Positions 27,386 through 35,387 of a stretch of 50,797 nucleotides of DNA are shown piece after piece. Source of the DNA: Betaproteobacteria bacterium (GTDB taxonomy: Bacteria; Pseudomonadota; Gammaproteobacteria; Burkholderiales; SG8-41); assembly GCA_025363575.1 (NCBI GenBank), contig JANYDM010000026.1:1-50797 (forward strand), in the 5' to 3' direction. A program made the position numbers and the translations under genes. The notes below the pieces were generated by a model that did no database searches, was not told the DNA's origin, and saw nothing but the letters and a program-made list of their open reading frames with translations. Position 1 is the stretch's first letter; every line of letters starts with the position of its first letter.

Positions 27386-27793
27386 AGAGTGCCTAACCTG
27401 GTGAATCGCGCGATGCGCTGTCACGATCTTGGCTCAGAACGCGAAGCAAGACACTGGTCATTCTAAGTAAGTCGCTTGCGACAAAGTCATGAGCCAAAAC
27501 TCGTGCCAGCCCGAAGGGTTGCAGCCAGAATCGGCGGCACACCGCAGCGTGGAACAGGGGCCCCGCTTGCGGGGATGTGAGCGTGGAGGTGTGCATGAGT
27601 CGCGTGGAATCGGTGCGCCGAATGTCGCGGTACGGGGTCGCATCCAAGCACAAATAGCTTGGAACCTGCTCCGCCCTCCACGCGACGCCGCGTTGCTCGT
27701 TCTTGGCAATAGAAATCTATTGCCTTCACCGGGCGTCTTGCCGCCACCAATTCTGGCTGCAACGCACGCGTGTTTCATCAGGTTAGGCACTCT
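27386..27793. mobile_element. MITE-like element with 15-bp perfect terminal inverted repeats
   Basis: 408 bp between fabD and fabH. The ends AGAGTGCCTAACCTG (27386-27400) and CAGGTTAGGCACTCT (27779-27793) are perfect inverted copies, and similarity continues inward to about 27 bp with three mismatches. Inside are a 21-to-24-bp subterminal inverted pair (27518-27538 and 27740-27763) and four perfect hairpins: GTCGC-TT-GCGAC (27471), CCCCGC-TT-GCGGGG (27561), TCCAAGC-7-GCTTGGA (27643) and GGCAATAGA-AA-TCTATTGCC (27705). No credible gene is encoded, so mobility would depend on a transposase elsewhere. The right end overlaps the fabH stop codon. No obvious target duplication can be read. Confidence 0.8.
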
Positions 27794-28751
27794 AGATCTC
27801 AACCAATGCCGCGCCCCACGTGAAGCCGCCGCCGACGCCTTCCAGCAGCACTTTGTCGCCGCGTTTGATGCGGCCATCGCGGACTGCGACGTCGAGCGCC
27901 AGTGGCACCGACGCCGCGGACGTGTTCGCATGACGATCGACCGTGACGATGACTTTGTTGGCGGGGACGCCCAGCTTTTTCGCGGCGGCGTCCAGGATGC
28001 GCACGTTGGCCTGGTGCGGAATCAGCCAATCAATGTCTGCAGGCTTGAGTTCGCACAATGCAAGCGTTTCTCTGGCCACTTCGTCGAGCACGCGGACCGC
28101 CAGCTTGAAAACAGCCTGCCCGTCCATGCGCAGAAACGGATCGCCAATAGTCTTGCCGCCGCAGACCTGGCCGGGCGTGGACAGAATGCCTGATTGCGCG
28201 CCGTCGGCGTGCAATACGGTTGCGCGGATTCCGGGACTCTCGTCGGCCGCGAGGACGACCGCACCCGCGCCGTCGCCGAACAACACGCAGGTGGCGCGGT
28301 CGTTCCAATCCAGAATTCTCGAGAATACTTCGGCGCCGACGACCAGCGCGCGGCGATACATGCCGCTGCGTATGTATTTGTCGGCAATGTCGAGCGCGAA
28401 AACAAAGCCCGAGCAAACTGCCTGCACGTCAAAAGCGGGACAGCGTTTGGCGCCGAGTTTTGCTTGCAGCAGGCAGGCGGTGCTCGGAAAAATAAAATCC
28501 GGCGTAGACGTGGCTACGATGATCAGATCGAGATCGGCGGCGCCGATGCCGGCGGCGGCAAGTGCGTTGAGAGCCGCCTTGTGCGCGAGATCGCTCGAGG
28601 TCTGCTCCGGCGCGGCAAGATGGCGCTGGCGGATGCCGGTGCGCGTGCGTATCCATTCGTCCGACGTGTCGACGCGCTGCGCAAGGTCTGCGTTGGACAC
28701 GACGTTTGCCGGCAGGTAGCTGCCGGTGCCAACGATACGGGAATACCTCAC
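27792..28751 (-). CDS. fabH: 3-oxoacyl-ACP synthase III
   Basis: 319 residues. Start GTG shares bases with the plsX stop (GTGA). Catalytic C113 in [13 protein letters not shown]246 in IPHQANVRI and N276 in [10 protein letters not shown] are present, and the end [13 protein letters not shown] is complete. It starts fatty-acid chains from acetyl-CoA and malonyl-ACP. The TAG stop (27794-27792) lies on the edge of the inserted repeat element, whose last two bases form part of the codon; the protein end nonetheless matches the family, so function is probably intact. Confidence 0.96.
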   Translation of the reverse strand: MRYSRIVGTGSYLPANVVSNADLAQRVDTSDEWIRTRTGIRQRHLAAPEQTSSDLAHKAALNALAAAGIGAADLDLIIVATSTPDFIFPSTACLLQAKLGAKRCPAFDVQAVCSGFVFALDIADKYIRSGMYRRALVVGAEVFSRILDWNDRATCVLFGDGAGAVVLAADESPGIRATVLHADGAQSGILSTPGQVCGGKTIGDPFLRMDGQAVFKLAVRVLDEVARETLALCELKPADIDWLIPHQANVRILDAAAKKLGVPANKVIVTVDRHANTSAASVPLALDVAVRDGRIKRGDKVLLEGVGGGFTWGAALVEI

Positions 28752-29773
28752 GCCGCGTTTTCCTGGATCGTCGACATACGTTCCGTTATTTTGGCCAGCA
28801 CGCCGCTGCGCGCCTCGTCCGCGGCACGGCCGATGGCAATGCGGAACGAGACACGGTCCGCCGAGCCGTGGCTCTTGACGACGATGCCGCGCAAGCCGAG
28901 CAGCGTCGCGCCATTGTAATTGCGCGGATCGAAGCGCCGCTTGAACGCGTTAAGCACCGGCAGGGCCGCGAGACTTGCAGCGCGCGTCAGCAGGTTGCGA
29001 TTGAATTCTTCACGCAGGTAGGTGCCCAGCATGCGCGCAATACCCTCCGAGGCCTTCAGGGCAACGTTGCCGACGAAACCATCGCATACGACGACATCGG
29101 TGGTGCCTTTGTAAATGTCGTCGCCTTCGATGTTGCCATAGAAATTGAGGCCGCTGGCTCGCAACAGTTCTGCCGCATGCTTGACGACCTCGCTGCCCTT
29201 GATTTCTTCTTCGCCGATGTTGAGCAGGCCGACGCTGGGCCGTTCCTTGTTCTCGACCGCGCTTACCAGCGTTGCGCCCATCACCCCGAACTGCAGCAGA
29301 TGCTCGGCGGTGCAATCGACGTTGGCGCCGAGATCCAGCATGTAGATGCGCCCGTTGGCCGTGGGCAGTACCGAGCAGATTGCGGGACGTTCGATGTCAG
29401 GCAGTGTTTTCAGGACGAAGCGCGATGTCGCCATCAGCGCGCCGGTATTGCCGGCGCTGACGCAAGCATGGGCGGTCGCGTCCTTGACCAGGTTAATCGC
29501 GACGCGCATCGATGAGTCTTTCTTGCCGCGCAGGGCGCTGGCGGGCGCTTCGTCCATGCTGACGACTTCGCTCGCATGCTGCACGGCGATGCGCGCCGCG
29601 AGCACGCCCTTGCCGCGCCTGTCCTTGCGCAGCTCGGTGTCGACGTCGTTCTGCAGGCCCACCAGAATCACATTGACGTCATCGCAACGCTGCAGGAAAT
29701 CAAGCGTGGCCGGAACTGTGACATGCGGGCCGTGGTCCCCCCCCATGCAGTCGACCGCGACCGTGACATCCAT
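28748..29773 (-). CDS. plsX: phosphate acyltransferase PlsX
   Basis: 341 residues from ATG 29773; the frame is open upstream to 30151 but that part reads through rpmF in the wrong frame. Begins [16 protein letters not shown], the PlsX signature, with [24 protein letters not shown] and the conserved [17 protein letters not shown]. It makes acyl-phosphate for phospholipid synthesis. Tight coupling to fabH. Confidence 0.96.
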   Translation of the reverse strand: MDVTVAVDCMGGDHGPHVTVPATLDFLQRCDDVNVILVGLQNDVDTELRKDRRGKGVLAARIAVQHASEVVSMDEAPASALRGKKDSSMRVAINLVKDATAHACVSAGNTGALMATSRFVLKTLPDIERPAICSVLPTANGRIYMLDLGANVDCTAEHLLQFGVMGATLVSAVENKERPSVGLLNIGEEEIKGSEVVKHAAELLRASGLNFYGNIEGDDIYKGTTDVVVCDGFVGNVALKASEGIARMLGTYLREEFNRNLLTRAASLAALPVLNAFKRRFDPRNYNGATLLGLRGIVVKSHGSADRVSFRIAIGRAADEARSGVLAKITERMSTIQENAA

Positions 29774-29862
29774 CAGGCGTCCTCGCTGGCGCGGGCCGTA
29801 CATAGCGGCGCGCGCGCGTGTAGAGTGATCGGCACTACGCTGATCGGCACGAACTGCCGACC

Positions 29863-30042
29863 CTACTCGTCTTTGGTCTTGACGACTTTTTTGCCGCGGT
29901 AGTAGCCGGTCGGGCTGATGTGATGGCGCAGATGCACTTCGCCGGTCGTCGGCTCGACCGCCAGCGACGGGGTCTTCAGAAAATCGTGCGAGCGGTGCAT
30001 GCCGCGTTTCGATGGTGACTTCTTGTTCTGTTGAACTGCCAT
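29863..30042 (-). CDS. rpmF: 50S ribosomal protein L32
   Basis: 59 residues, too short for most ORF lists but unmistakable: [20 protein letters not shown], then [20 protein letters not shown] and [13 protein letters not shown]. The zinc-type CxxC pairs are absent (zinc-free form, usual for this class). It begins 18 nt after the yceD stop, and the ribosome site AAGGAG precedes the ATG. Standard yceD-rpmF-plsX order. Confidence 0.96.
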   Translation of the reverse strand: MAVQQNKKSPSKRGMHRSHDFLKTPSLAVEPTTGEVHLRHHISPTGYYRGKKVVKTKDE

Positions 30043-30060
30043 TTTGATGCTCCTTTTTGT

Positions 30061-30561
30061 TCAATTCTTGCTGCGGTTCTGCGTTAATCTGGCAAGCGCG
30101 GCAAACGGCGACGCACTGCGTGTTCCAGCGGATTCCACCGCCGCGCTGCACTGACCTTCTGCGTGGCGCGGTGCCAGCGGAATTGCCAGCAAAATTTCAT
30201 CTTCCACCAGCGACCCTATATCGGCGTGCGCGTCTGCCGGCACGCCGTCGAGATCGTCGATTTCCGCGGTCTCGCCACCGGCATCGCCGGTCAGCAGCAG
30301 CAGTTTCGATTGCACTGACAAGGGAAAAGCCAGGCTGCCCAGGCAGCGCTGACATTTGAGATTGATGCTCCCTGCGACTGTCAGTAATAACTGTAACCTT
30401 TGCTTCGAATCGCTCCCGCCGGTTAGTTCAAATTTCAATTCGCCCTGCATATCGAACAGACTGTCCGCAAGCCTGGAAAGAGCGCTTACCGGCACCTCGC
30501 CGCGCAACTGCTCGCTGCCGCGGGCAAATTCAAGACTATTAATGACAGCCCGTGCAGACAT
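30061..30561 (-). CDS. yceD: DUF177 protein YceD
   Basis: 166 residues from ATG 30561; a longer frame to 30825 overlaps maf and is spurious. The DUF177 signature is visible in [16 protein letters not shown] (cysteine pair CxxC) and in the acidic [20 protein letters not shown]. Bacterial YceD proteins are linked to 23S rRNA maturation. First gene of the leftward lipid operon, divergent to maf over 101 bp, where the operon promoter should lie. Confidence 0.93.
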   Translation of the reverse strand: MSARAVINSLEFARGSEQLRGEVPVSALSRLADSLFDMQGELKFELTGGSDSKQRLQLLLTVAGSINLKCQRCLGSLAFPLSVQSKLLLLTGDAGGETAEIDDLDGVPADAHADIGSLVEDEILLAIPLAPRHAEGQCSAAVESAGTRSASPFAALARLTQNRSKN

Positions 30562-30662
30562 AAACCGCGCATGATAATATTTTCGCCCTCTTCTGTCAAA
30601 ACAAAATAACAGAAAAACCATTAAACGCAGGGACTTACCTTCATCCTTGCGACGCGCTGCCC

Positions 30663-31256
30663 ATGCCAACCTCCGCCTCCGCGCGCATCGTTCTTGCCTC
30701 CGGCTCGCCTTACCGCCGTGAATTGCTGGGGCGCTTGGGTCTTTCCTTCGATGTCGTATCACCGAACGTCGACGAAACGGCACATGCGGGCGAACATCCA
30801 CGAAACCTCGCCTTGCGGCTGGCATCCGCCAAAGCGCGCGCCTTGCAGGTCGCCATGCCTGACGCTTTGATCATAGGCAGCGACCAGGTCGCGGTGTGCG
30901 GGGAAGCCAGGCTCGACAAGCCGGGTGATTTCGAAAATGCCGTGACCCAGCTCAAGCTCATGCGTGGCAGACCCGCGATTTTTTACACCGCCCTATGCTT
31001 GCTCAATTCACATAGCGGGCGAGAGCAGACTGTCGTGGTTCCGGTGACCGTACACATGCGCAGCTACTCCGACGCGCAAATAGATCGTTATGTGAGACTC
31101 GACAAGCCGTACGATTGCGCGGGTAGCGCGCGCATCGAGGGCCGCGGCATCACGCTCGTGGAGAAAAGCGAAGGCGACGATCCGAGCGCATTGATCGGCC
31201 TGCCCTTGATAGCGTTATGCGGGATGCTGCGCAATGAAGGAATCGATCTGCCATGA
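30663..31256 (+). CDS. Maf-like nucleotide pyrophosphatase (YceF type)
   Basis: 197 residues. Maf motifs: LASGSPYRRELLGRLG at the start, SPNVDET, GSDQVAV and EGDDPSALIGLPL. The YceF branch hydrolyses m7GTP and related modified nucleotides. Divergent to yceD, followed after 22 nt by a methylase gene. Confidence 0.94.
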   Translation: MPTSASARIVLASGSPYRRELLGRLGLSFDVVSPNVDETAHAGEHPRNLALRLASAKARALQVAMPDALIIGSDQVAVCGEARLDKPGDFENAVTQLKLMRGRPAIFYTALCLLNSHSGREQTVVVPVTVHMRSYSDAQIDRYVRLDKPYDCAGSARIEGRGITLVEKSEGDDPSALIGLPLIALCGMLRNEGIDLP

Positions 31257-31278
31257 GCAGCGATAACCGGCGCACTGT

Positions 31279-31998
31279 ATGACAAACGAGCGCGGCGTCC
31301 TGCACCTGATACCGGTGACGCTTGGCGAGACTGACCCGCACCTCATGTTGCCCGCTTCTGCGCTGCAGGCAGCGTGCAGTCTGGACTATTTCCTTGCCGA
31401 AAACGAGAAAAGTGCCCGTCAGTTTCTCAAGGGGATTGGACATCCGCAGCCGCTGCGTGATTTGCAAATCGAACGTTTCGATAAAGACAGCACGGCCGAG
31501 CGCGCAACGGAGTTGCTGCAGCCGCTGTTGACGGGACGCAGCGGCGGCGTGCTGTCGGAAGCCGGCAGCCCGGCGATCGCGGACCCGGGTGCATTGCTGG
31601 TTGCTGCCGCCCATCGTCTTGCTATCCGGGTGGCGCCGCATGTCGGGCCTTCGGCGATTCTGCTGGCCTTGATGGCCGCGGGGTTCAATGGCCAGCGGTT
31701 CACGTTTCATGGCTACCTGCCGGTGCCGCAGGACGCCTGCCGCAAAACTATCGTCGTTTGCGAGCGCGAGTCGCGCGCGCGGGACATGACGCAGGTGTTT
31801 ATCGAAACGCCGTATCGCAATGACGCGCTATTGAATGCGATCACACAAACATGCGCGGAAGAAACGCAACTCTGCGTTGCCAGCGATCTCACGCTGGCTA
31901 CCGAGTCGATACGCAGCGCGCGCGTCGCTGAATGGAGAAGCCAGCACGCCGAAGTCGGCCGCCGGCCGAGCGTTTTTCTGCTTTACGCCGGCAAATAG
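31279..31998 (+). CDS. RsmI-like SAM-dependent methyltransferase (tetrapyrrole-methylase fold)
   Basis: 239 residues. Begins GVLHLIPVTLGETDP instead of the LYVVATPIGNL of true RsmI, then LLTGRSGGVLSEAGSPAIADPG, which is the SAM-binding motif EAGxPxxxDPG, and FHGYLPVP. The true 16S rRNA methylase RsmI is about 280 aa, so this shorter paralogue probably modifies something else or is a diverged RsmI. The maf-methylase-sppA neighbourhood is common in betaproteobacteria. Confidence 0.88.
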   Translation: MTNERGVLHLIPVTLGETDPHLMLPASALQAACSLDYFLAENEKSARQFLKGIGHPQPLRDLQIERFDKDSTAERATELLQPLLTGRSGGVLSEAGSPAIADPGALLVAAAHRLAIRVAPHVGPSAILLALMAAGFNGQRFTFHGYLPVPQDACRKTIVVCERESRARDMTQVFIETPYRNDALLNAITQTCAEETQLCVASDLTLATESIRSARVAEWRSQHAEVGRRPSVFLLYAGK

Positions 31999-32008
31999 TT
32001 GCCTGGCG

Positions 32009-32971
32009 TCAGCGCAGTTGCGCGCCGCCTGCCGTCGTCACTCTGACCATCGATTCGGCCATTGCGGCGCCGAATTTGCGCGCGACACGCTCCGCGATAT
32101 TCTCGTGGGGCGTGAAATCGACGATCTCCTCGGCTTTGATCACGTCGCGGGCTACGAAATCGACGCTGCCGAGCGCGTCGGCAAGCCCGAGCTCTATGCT
32201 GCGCGGGCCCGTCCATACCAGCCCGCTGAATAGTTCGGGGCTTTCTTTGAGGCGCTTGCCGCGCCCGGCGCGCACGACGGCGATAAACTGCTCGTGTATC
32301 TCGGCGAGCATTTTCTCCGCGAACGCCTTGTGCGCGGGATTGACCGGTGAAAACGGATCCAGAAACTTCTTGTTTTCGCCCGCCGTGATGGCGCGCCGCT
32401 CGACTCCCAGCTTTTCCATGGTGCCGGTGAAGCCGAAGCCGTCCATCACGACGCCGATCGAGCCGACGATGCTCGCCTTGTCGACGTAGATTTTGTCGGC
32501 CGCAGCGGCGACGTAATAGCCGCCCGATGCGCAAATGTCCTCGACCACCGCATATAAAGGAATGTTCGGGTACAGGCCGCGCAGGCGTTTAATTTCGTCA
32601 TTGATGTAGCCCGCCTGCACCGGGCTGCCGCCGGGACTGTTGATGCGCAGCACGATACCTTGCGTGTTGCTGTCCTTGAACGCCGCCTGTAGGCCGGTCA
32701 TCACATTGTCGGCGCTTGCCTGGGTGTCGGACGCAATGACGCCGCGCAATTCGACCATCGCCGTATGCTTGCCGGAGGATTTGTCGCCACCCTTCTTTAG
32801 CCAGCCCATCCCGAGAAACAGCACGATGAAGAGATACAGGATCACCAGCATCTTGAACGCTATGCCCCAGCGACGCGACGCGCGCTGCTCGGCAATGGCC
32901 GCCAGCGCTACTTTCTCAAGTACTTTGCGCTCCCAGCCTTCGCCGGCATTAAGCGGATCGATTTCAGCCAT
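32009..32971 (-). CDS. sppA: signal peptide peptidase SppA, S49 family
   Basis: 320 residues. One membrane helix at about 39-57 (KMLVILYLFIVLFLGMG) anchors the enzyme with the catalytic part in the periplasm. Nucleophile S149 in DICASGGYYVAAAADKIY, and lysine K201 (TAGENKKFLDPF), 52 residues on as in short SppA of Bacillus, completes the Ser-Lys dyad. It digests cleaved signal peptides. Last gene of the rluC operon; overlaps the Rieske gene by 8 nt. Confidence 0.94.
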   Translation of the reverse strand: MAEIDPLNAGEGWERKVLEKVALAAIAEQRASRRWGIAFKMLVILYLFIVLFLGMGWLKKGGDKSSGKHTAMVELRGVIASDTQASADNVMTGLQAAFKDSNTQGIVLRINSPGGSPVQAGYINDEIKRLRGLYPNIPLYAVVEDICASGGYYVAAAADKIYVDKASIVGSIGVVMDGFGFTGTMEKLGVERRAITAGENKKFLDPFSPVNPAHKAFAEKMLAEIHEQFIAVVRAGRGKRLKESPELFSGLVWTGPRSIELGLADALGSVDFVARDVIKAEEIVDFTPHENIAERVARKFGAAMAESMVRVTTAGGAQLR

Positions 32972-33326
32972 CGTGGTATTCGCTTTCTAACAGGTAAACA
33001 TTGCCGTCGCGTTCTTCGACTTGCACTGCGGTGAGGCGCTGGCCTTTGCACGGGCCCATGATGCAATGACCGCTTTCCGGCTCATAAGTTGCGCCGTGCG
33101 TAGCGCAAATCAAGTATAACCCAGCTTTGTCAAAGAACTCCCCTTCCATCCAGTCGAGTTCGACCGGTATGTGCGCGCAACTGTTGAGGTAGGCGTAAAC
33201 CCGGCTGTCATATCGGATCACGAACGCCCGCGCCTGCGCGCCCGGCCGTTGGACCTTGAACCGCACGCCAGGCCCACCGTCGATCAGCGCGCTGCCGGCG
33301 CAGATTACGCGTTGTTGCTGAGCCAT
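32964..33326 (-). CDS. Rieske 2Fe-2S protein
   Basis: 120 residues from ATG 33326, nine bases after AGGA; ATG 33332 is the alternative. Cluster ligands C50-x-H52 (SCAHIPVELD) and C74-x2-H77 (LICATHGATY) are complete. It is the stand-alone ferredoxin type that passes electrons to oxygenases or reductases. No partner enzyme is nearby; in this order (rluC, HAD, Rieske, sppA) the gene is conserved among betaproteobacteria, role unknown. It overlaps the HAD gene by 22 nt. Confidence 0.92.
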   Translation of the reverse strand: MAQQQRVICAGSALIDGGPGVRFKVQRPGAQARAFVIRYDSRVYAYLNSCAHIPVELDWMEGEFFDKAGLYLICATHGATYEPESGHCIMGPCKGQRLTAVQVEERDGNVYLLESEYHDG

Positions 33327-33961
33327 TGCCATAAGTCCTGCGGCCTGTCGGCGCATGCGCGCGGCGCCAGAGCCATGAGTTGCTCGCGCGGATGCGCGCC
33401 GTAGGCCGCCGCGACGCTTTCGATGCCGGCGTTTATTGCCATCTGCAGATCGTGAGTCGTATCACCGACCATCAAGGTCCGCTCCGGTCGCACCGCGAGC
33501 ATGCGCACCAGGTCGTGCAGCATCGCGGGTTGCGGCTTGCTCGCCGCTTCCTCACCGCATCGCGTCGCATGAAATGCAGTCGCGAGACCGGTTTTAGCCA
33601 GCGCGCGATCAAGCCCGCGACGGCTCTTGCCGGTGGCGATCGCGAGGTAGTGGCCGGCGTTTCTGAGTTCGAGCAACGCTTCGCGCGCGCCGGTGAATAG
33701 CGGCGTTGCGGCCTCGCGCAAACGAAAATGATGGCCATACCGCTCCACCACCTGCGGGTAAATCGCGGTATCCACGCCGGGCAGCACATGCGCCATTGCA
33801 TCGTAGAGCCCGAGCCCGATGATGTGCCGCGCGCGTTCGTCCGGCGGCACCGGCAATTCGTTATCTGCGCACGCTGCCTGCAAGGACGCCACGATGACGG
33901 CGGTCGAGTCCATCAGCGTGCCGTCCCAGTCGAACACTATCAGGTCGTAGCATTTTTTCAC
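33305..33961 (-). CDS. HAD-superfamily phosphatase (Gph/PpaX-like)
   Basis: 218 residues. Motif I FDWDGTLMDS (D11, D13), cap region with GLGLYDAMAHVLPG, motif II threonine in LAIATGKSRRG, motif III lysine in KPQPAML and motif IV MVGDTTHDLQMA. Likely phosphoglycolate-type or small phosphate-ester phosphatase. Starts 4 nt after rluC. Confidence 0.93.
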   Translation of the reverse strand: MKKCYDLIVFDWDGTLMDSTAVIVASLQAACADNELPVPPDERARHIIGLGLYDAMAHVLPGVDTAIYPQVVERYGHHFRLREAATPLFTGAREALLELRNAGHYLAIATGKSRRGLDRALAKTGLATAFHATRCGEEAASKPQPAMLHDLVRMLAVRPERTLMVGDTTHDLQMAINAGIESVAAAYGAHPREQLMALAPRACADRPQDLWQWLSNNA

Positions 33962-33965
33962 GCGG

Positions 33966-34904
33966 TCAGTTCAACTCGTCGATAAATTTTTGCAGTTCGC
34001 CGGGCAGCGGCGCTTCAACCACCATCTTCGCTCCGCTCGCCGGATGCCTGAAGCCGAGGCTCGCCGCGTGCAGGAACATGCGCTTCAGGCCGGTGCGGGC
34101 GAGTTGCTTGTTGAATTCGAAGTCGCCGTACTTGTCATCCCCCGCAATTGGAAATCCGAGGTGCGCGAGATGCACGCGGATCTGATGGGTGCGTCCGGTT
34201 TTGAGTTCTGCGCGCAGCAGGCTGAAATCCTGCCAGGCCCGCTTCAGATCAAATACGGTGTGCGACTCCTGCCCGTCTTCCTTGACGGCGACCCGACGTT
34301 CTCCTGAAGCCAGAAGATATTTGTGCAGGTTGAGCCGCACGTCCTGTTTCTTGTTGCGCCAGACGCCTTTGACGAGTGCGAAGTAGAATTTTTTGAATTG
34401 CCCCTCGCGCAAGGCGGCATGCAGTGCAACCAGTGCACTACGCTTTTTAGCAATCAACAGGACGCCCGAGGTATCGCGGTCGAGCCGATGCACCAGCTCA
34501 AAAAAACGAGCGTGCGGGCGTTGGCCTCGAAGCTGCTCTATAACGCCGAAACTGATACCGCTCCCGCCGTGAACGGCCATGCCCGAAACCTTGTTGATCG
34601 CCACCAGGTGCTCGTCCTCGAACAGGATCGAGCGCTCGAGTTCTTCGCTGACCGCGGGCGGCGCGCGGTCAGGGCGTTCCGCCACCCGCACAGGCGGCAA
34701 ACGCAGCTCGTCGCCGGTCTGCAGCCGGTAGGCGGGCTTGGCGCGGCCGCCATTGACGCGCACCTCGCCGCTGCGCAGGATGCGGTAGACATGACTCTTG
34801 GGCACTCCTTTCAGCAGCTTGACCAGATAGTTGTCAATGCGCTGGCCGCCTGCGTCCTCCCCGATTTGGTGCCGGGATACCGATTTTTTGCCCAAAGCCG
34901 TCAT
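33966..34904 (-). CDS. rluC: 23S rRNA pseudouridine synthase RluC
   Basis: 312 residues. An N-terminal S4 RNA-binding domain (about 15-80: GQRIDNYLVKLLKGVPKSHVYRILR...) is followed by the catalytic HRLDRDTSGVLLIAKK with the essential aspartate, and LKTGRTHQIRVHLAHLGFPIAGD. It modifies positions of 23S rRNA helix 35/89/90 in known members. It is divergent from rne, the standard arrangement. Confidence 0.94.
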   Translation of the reverse strand: MTALGKKSVSRHQIGEDAGGQRIDNYLVKLLKGVPKSHVYRILRSGEVRVNGGRAKPAYRLQTGDELRLPPVRVAERPDRAPPAVSEELERSILFEDEHLVAINKVSGMAVHGGSGISFGVIEQLRGQRPHARFFELVHRLDRDTSGVLLIAKKRSALVALHAALREGQFKKFYFALVKGVWRNKKQDVRLNLHKYLLASGERRVAVKEDGQESHTVFDLKRAWQDFSLLRAELKTGRTHQIRVHLAHLGFPIAGDDKYGDFEFNKQLARTGLKRMFLHAASLGFRHPASGAKMVVEAPLPGELQKFIDELN

Positions 34905-34916
34905 ATTGCTTATACT
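34888..34916 (+). promoter_or_regulatory. sigma-70-like promoter candidate for rne
   Basis: TTGCCC (34888-34893), 17-bp spacer, TATACT (34911-34916), directed toward rne. It lies over the start of rluC. Transcription from here would give an rne leader of roughly 465 nt. RNase E genes are known to have long leaders used for autoregulation; here that is inferred. Confidence 0.4.
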
Positions 34917-35387
34917 ATCCAGCGGTTAGCAGACTTTTGGACTATGCAGTCCGCAGCTGACGGCCGATTACCGCGGCAGTGCCGCAGGTAATGCCGGGCA
35001 GGTTGGCCCAGTGCCACGCGGTCGCTATCCGGGTACGGTGGAACACAGCGCGGGGGAGATTCCCGATGATGCGGAAAACCGGTCGCCAAAACGCTATGGT
35101 TAATGTCGCTCACCACTAAAAGTAGCGATGGTAGTCGAAATACGCGCTCACAGCACACGAAAAACTTTGTTGCGGCAGCGACTGCGGCCACGGTGCGATG
35201 CACCTCACGCCGGCTTCATCCGCTGCGCACTGACGAATTTTTAACGGCAAACAGCGAAAGTCATTTTTAAGTAGTCACCCAACTTCATGATTCCAATTCG
35301 TGACTGAATGATCGAGCAAGTGCGCCTGGCTTAACTGCCGGGCGCGGGTTTGCCCATCCCGTGACACTGAGCGCGGGAGAAGAAAAA
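34917..35387 (+). other. long untranslated leader region of rne
   Basis: About 470 bp with no gene. A hairpin TCGCT...AGCGA lies at about 35106-35130. The last bases before rne are GGGAGAAGAAAAAA, a purine-rich ribosome site. No riboswitch family is recognised. Confidence 0.45.

Noticed and set aside
27458..27931. Open frames over the fabD-fabH gap
   Set aside because: They cross the inverted repeats and fabH, lack motifs, and are explained by the hairpin element.
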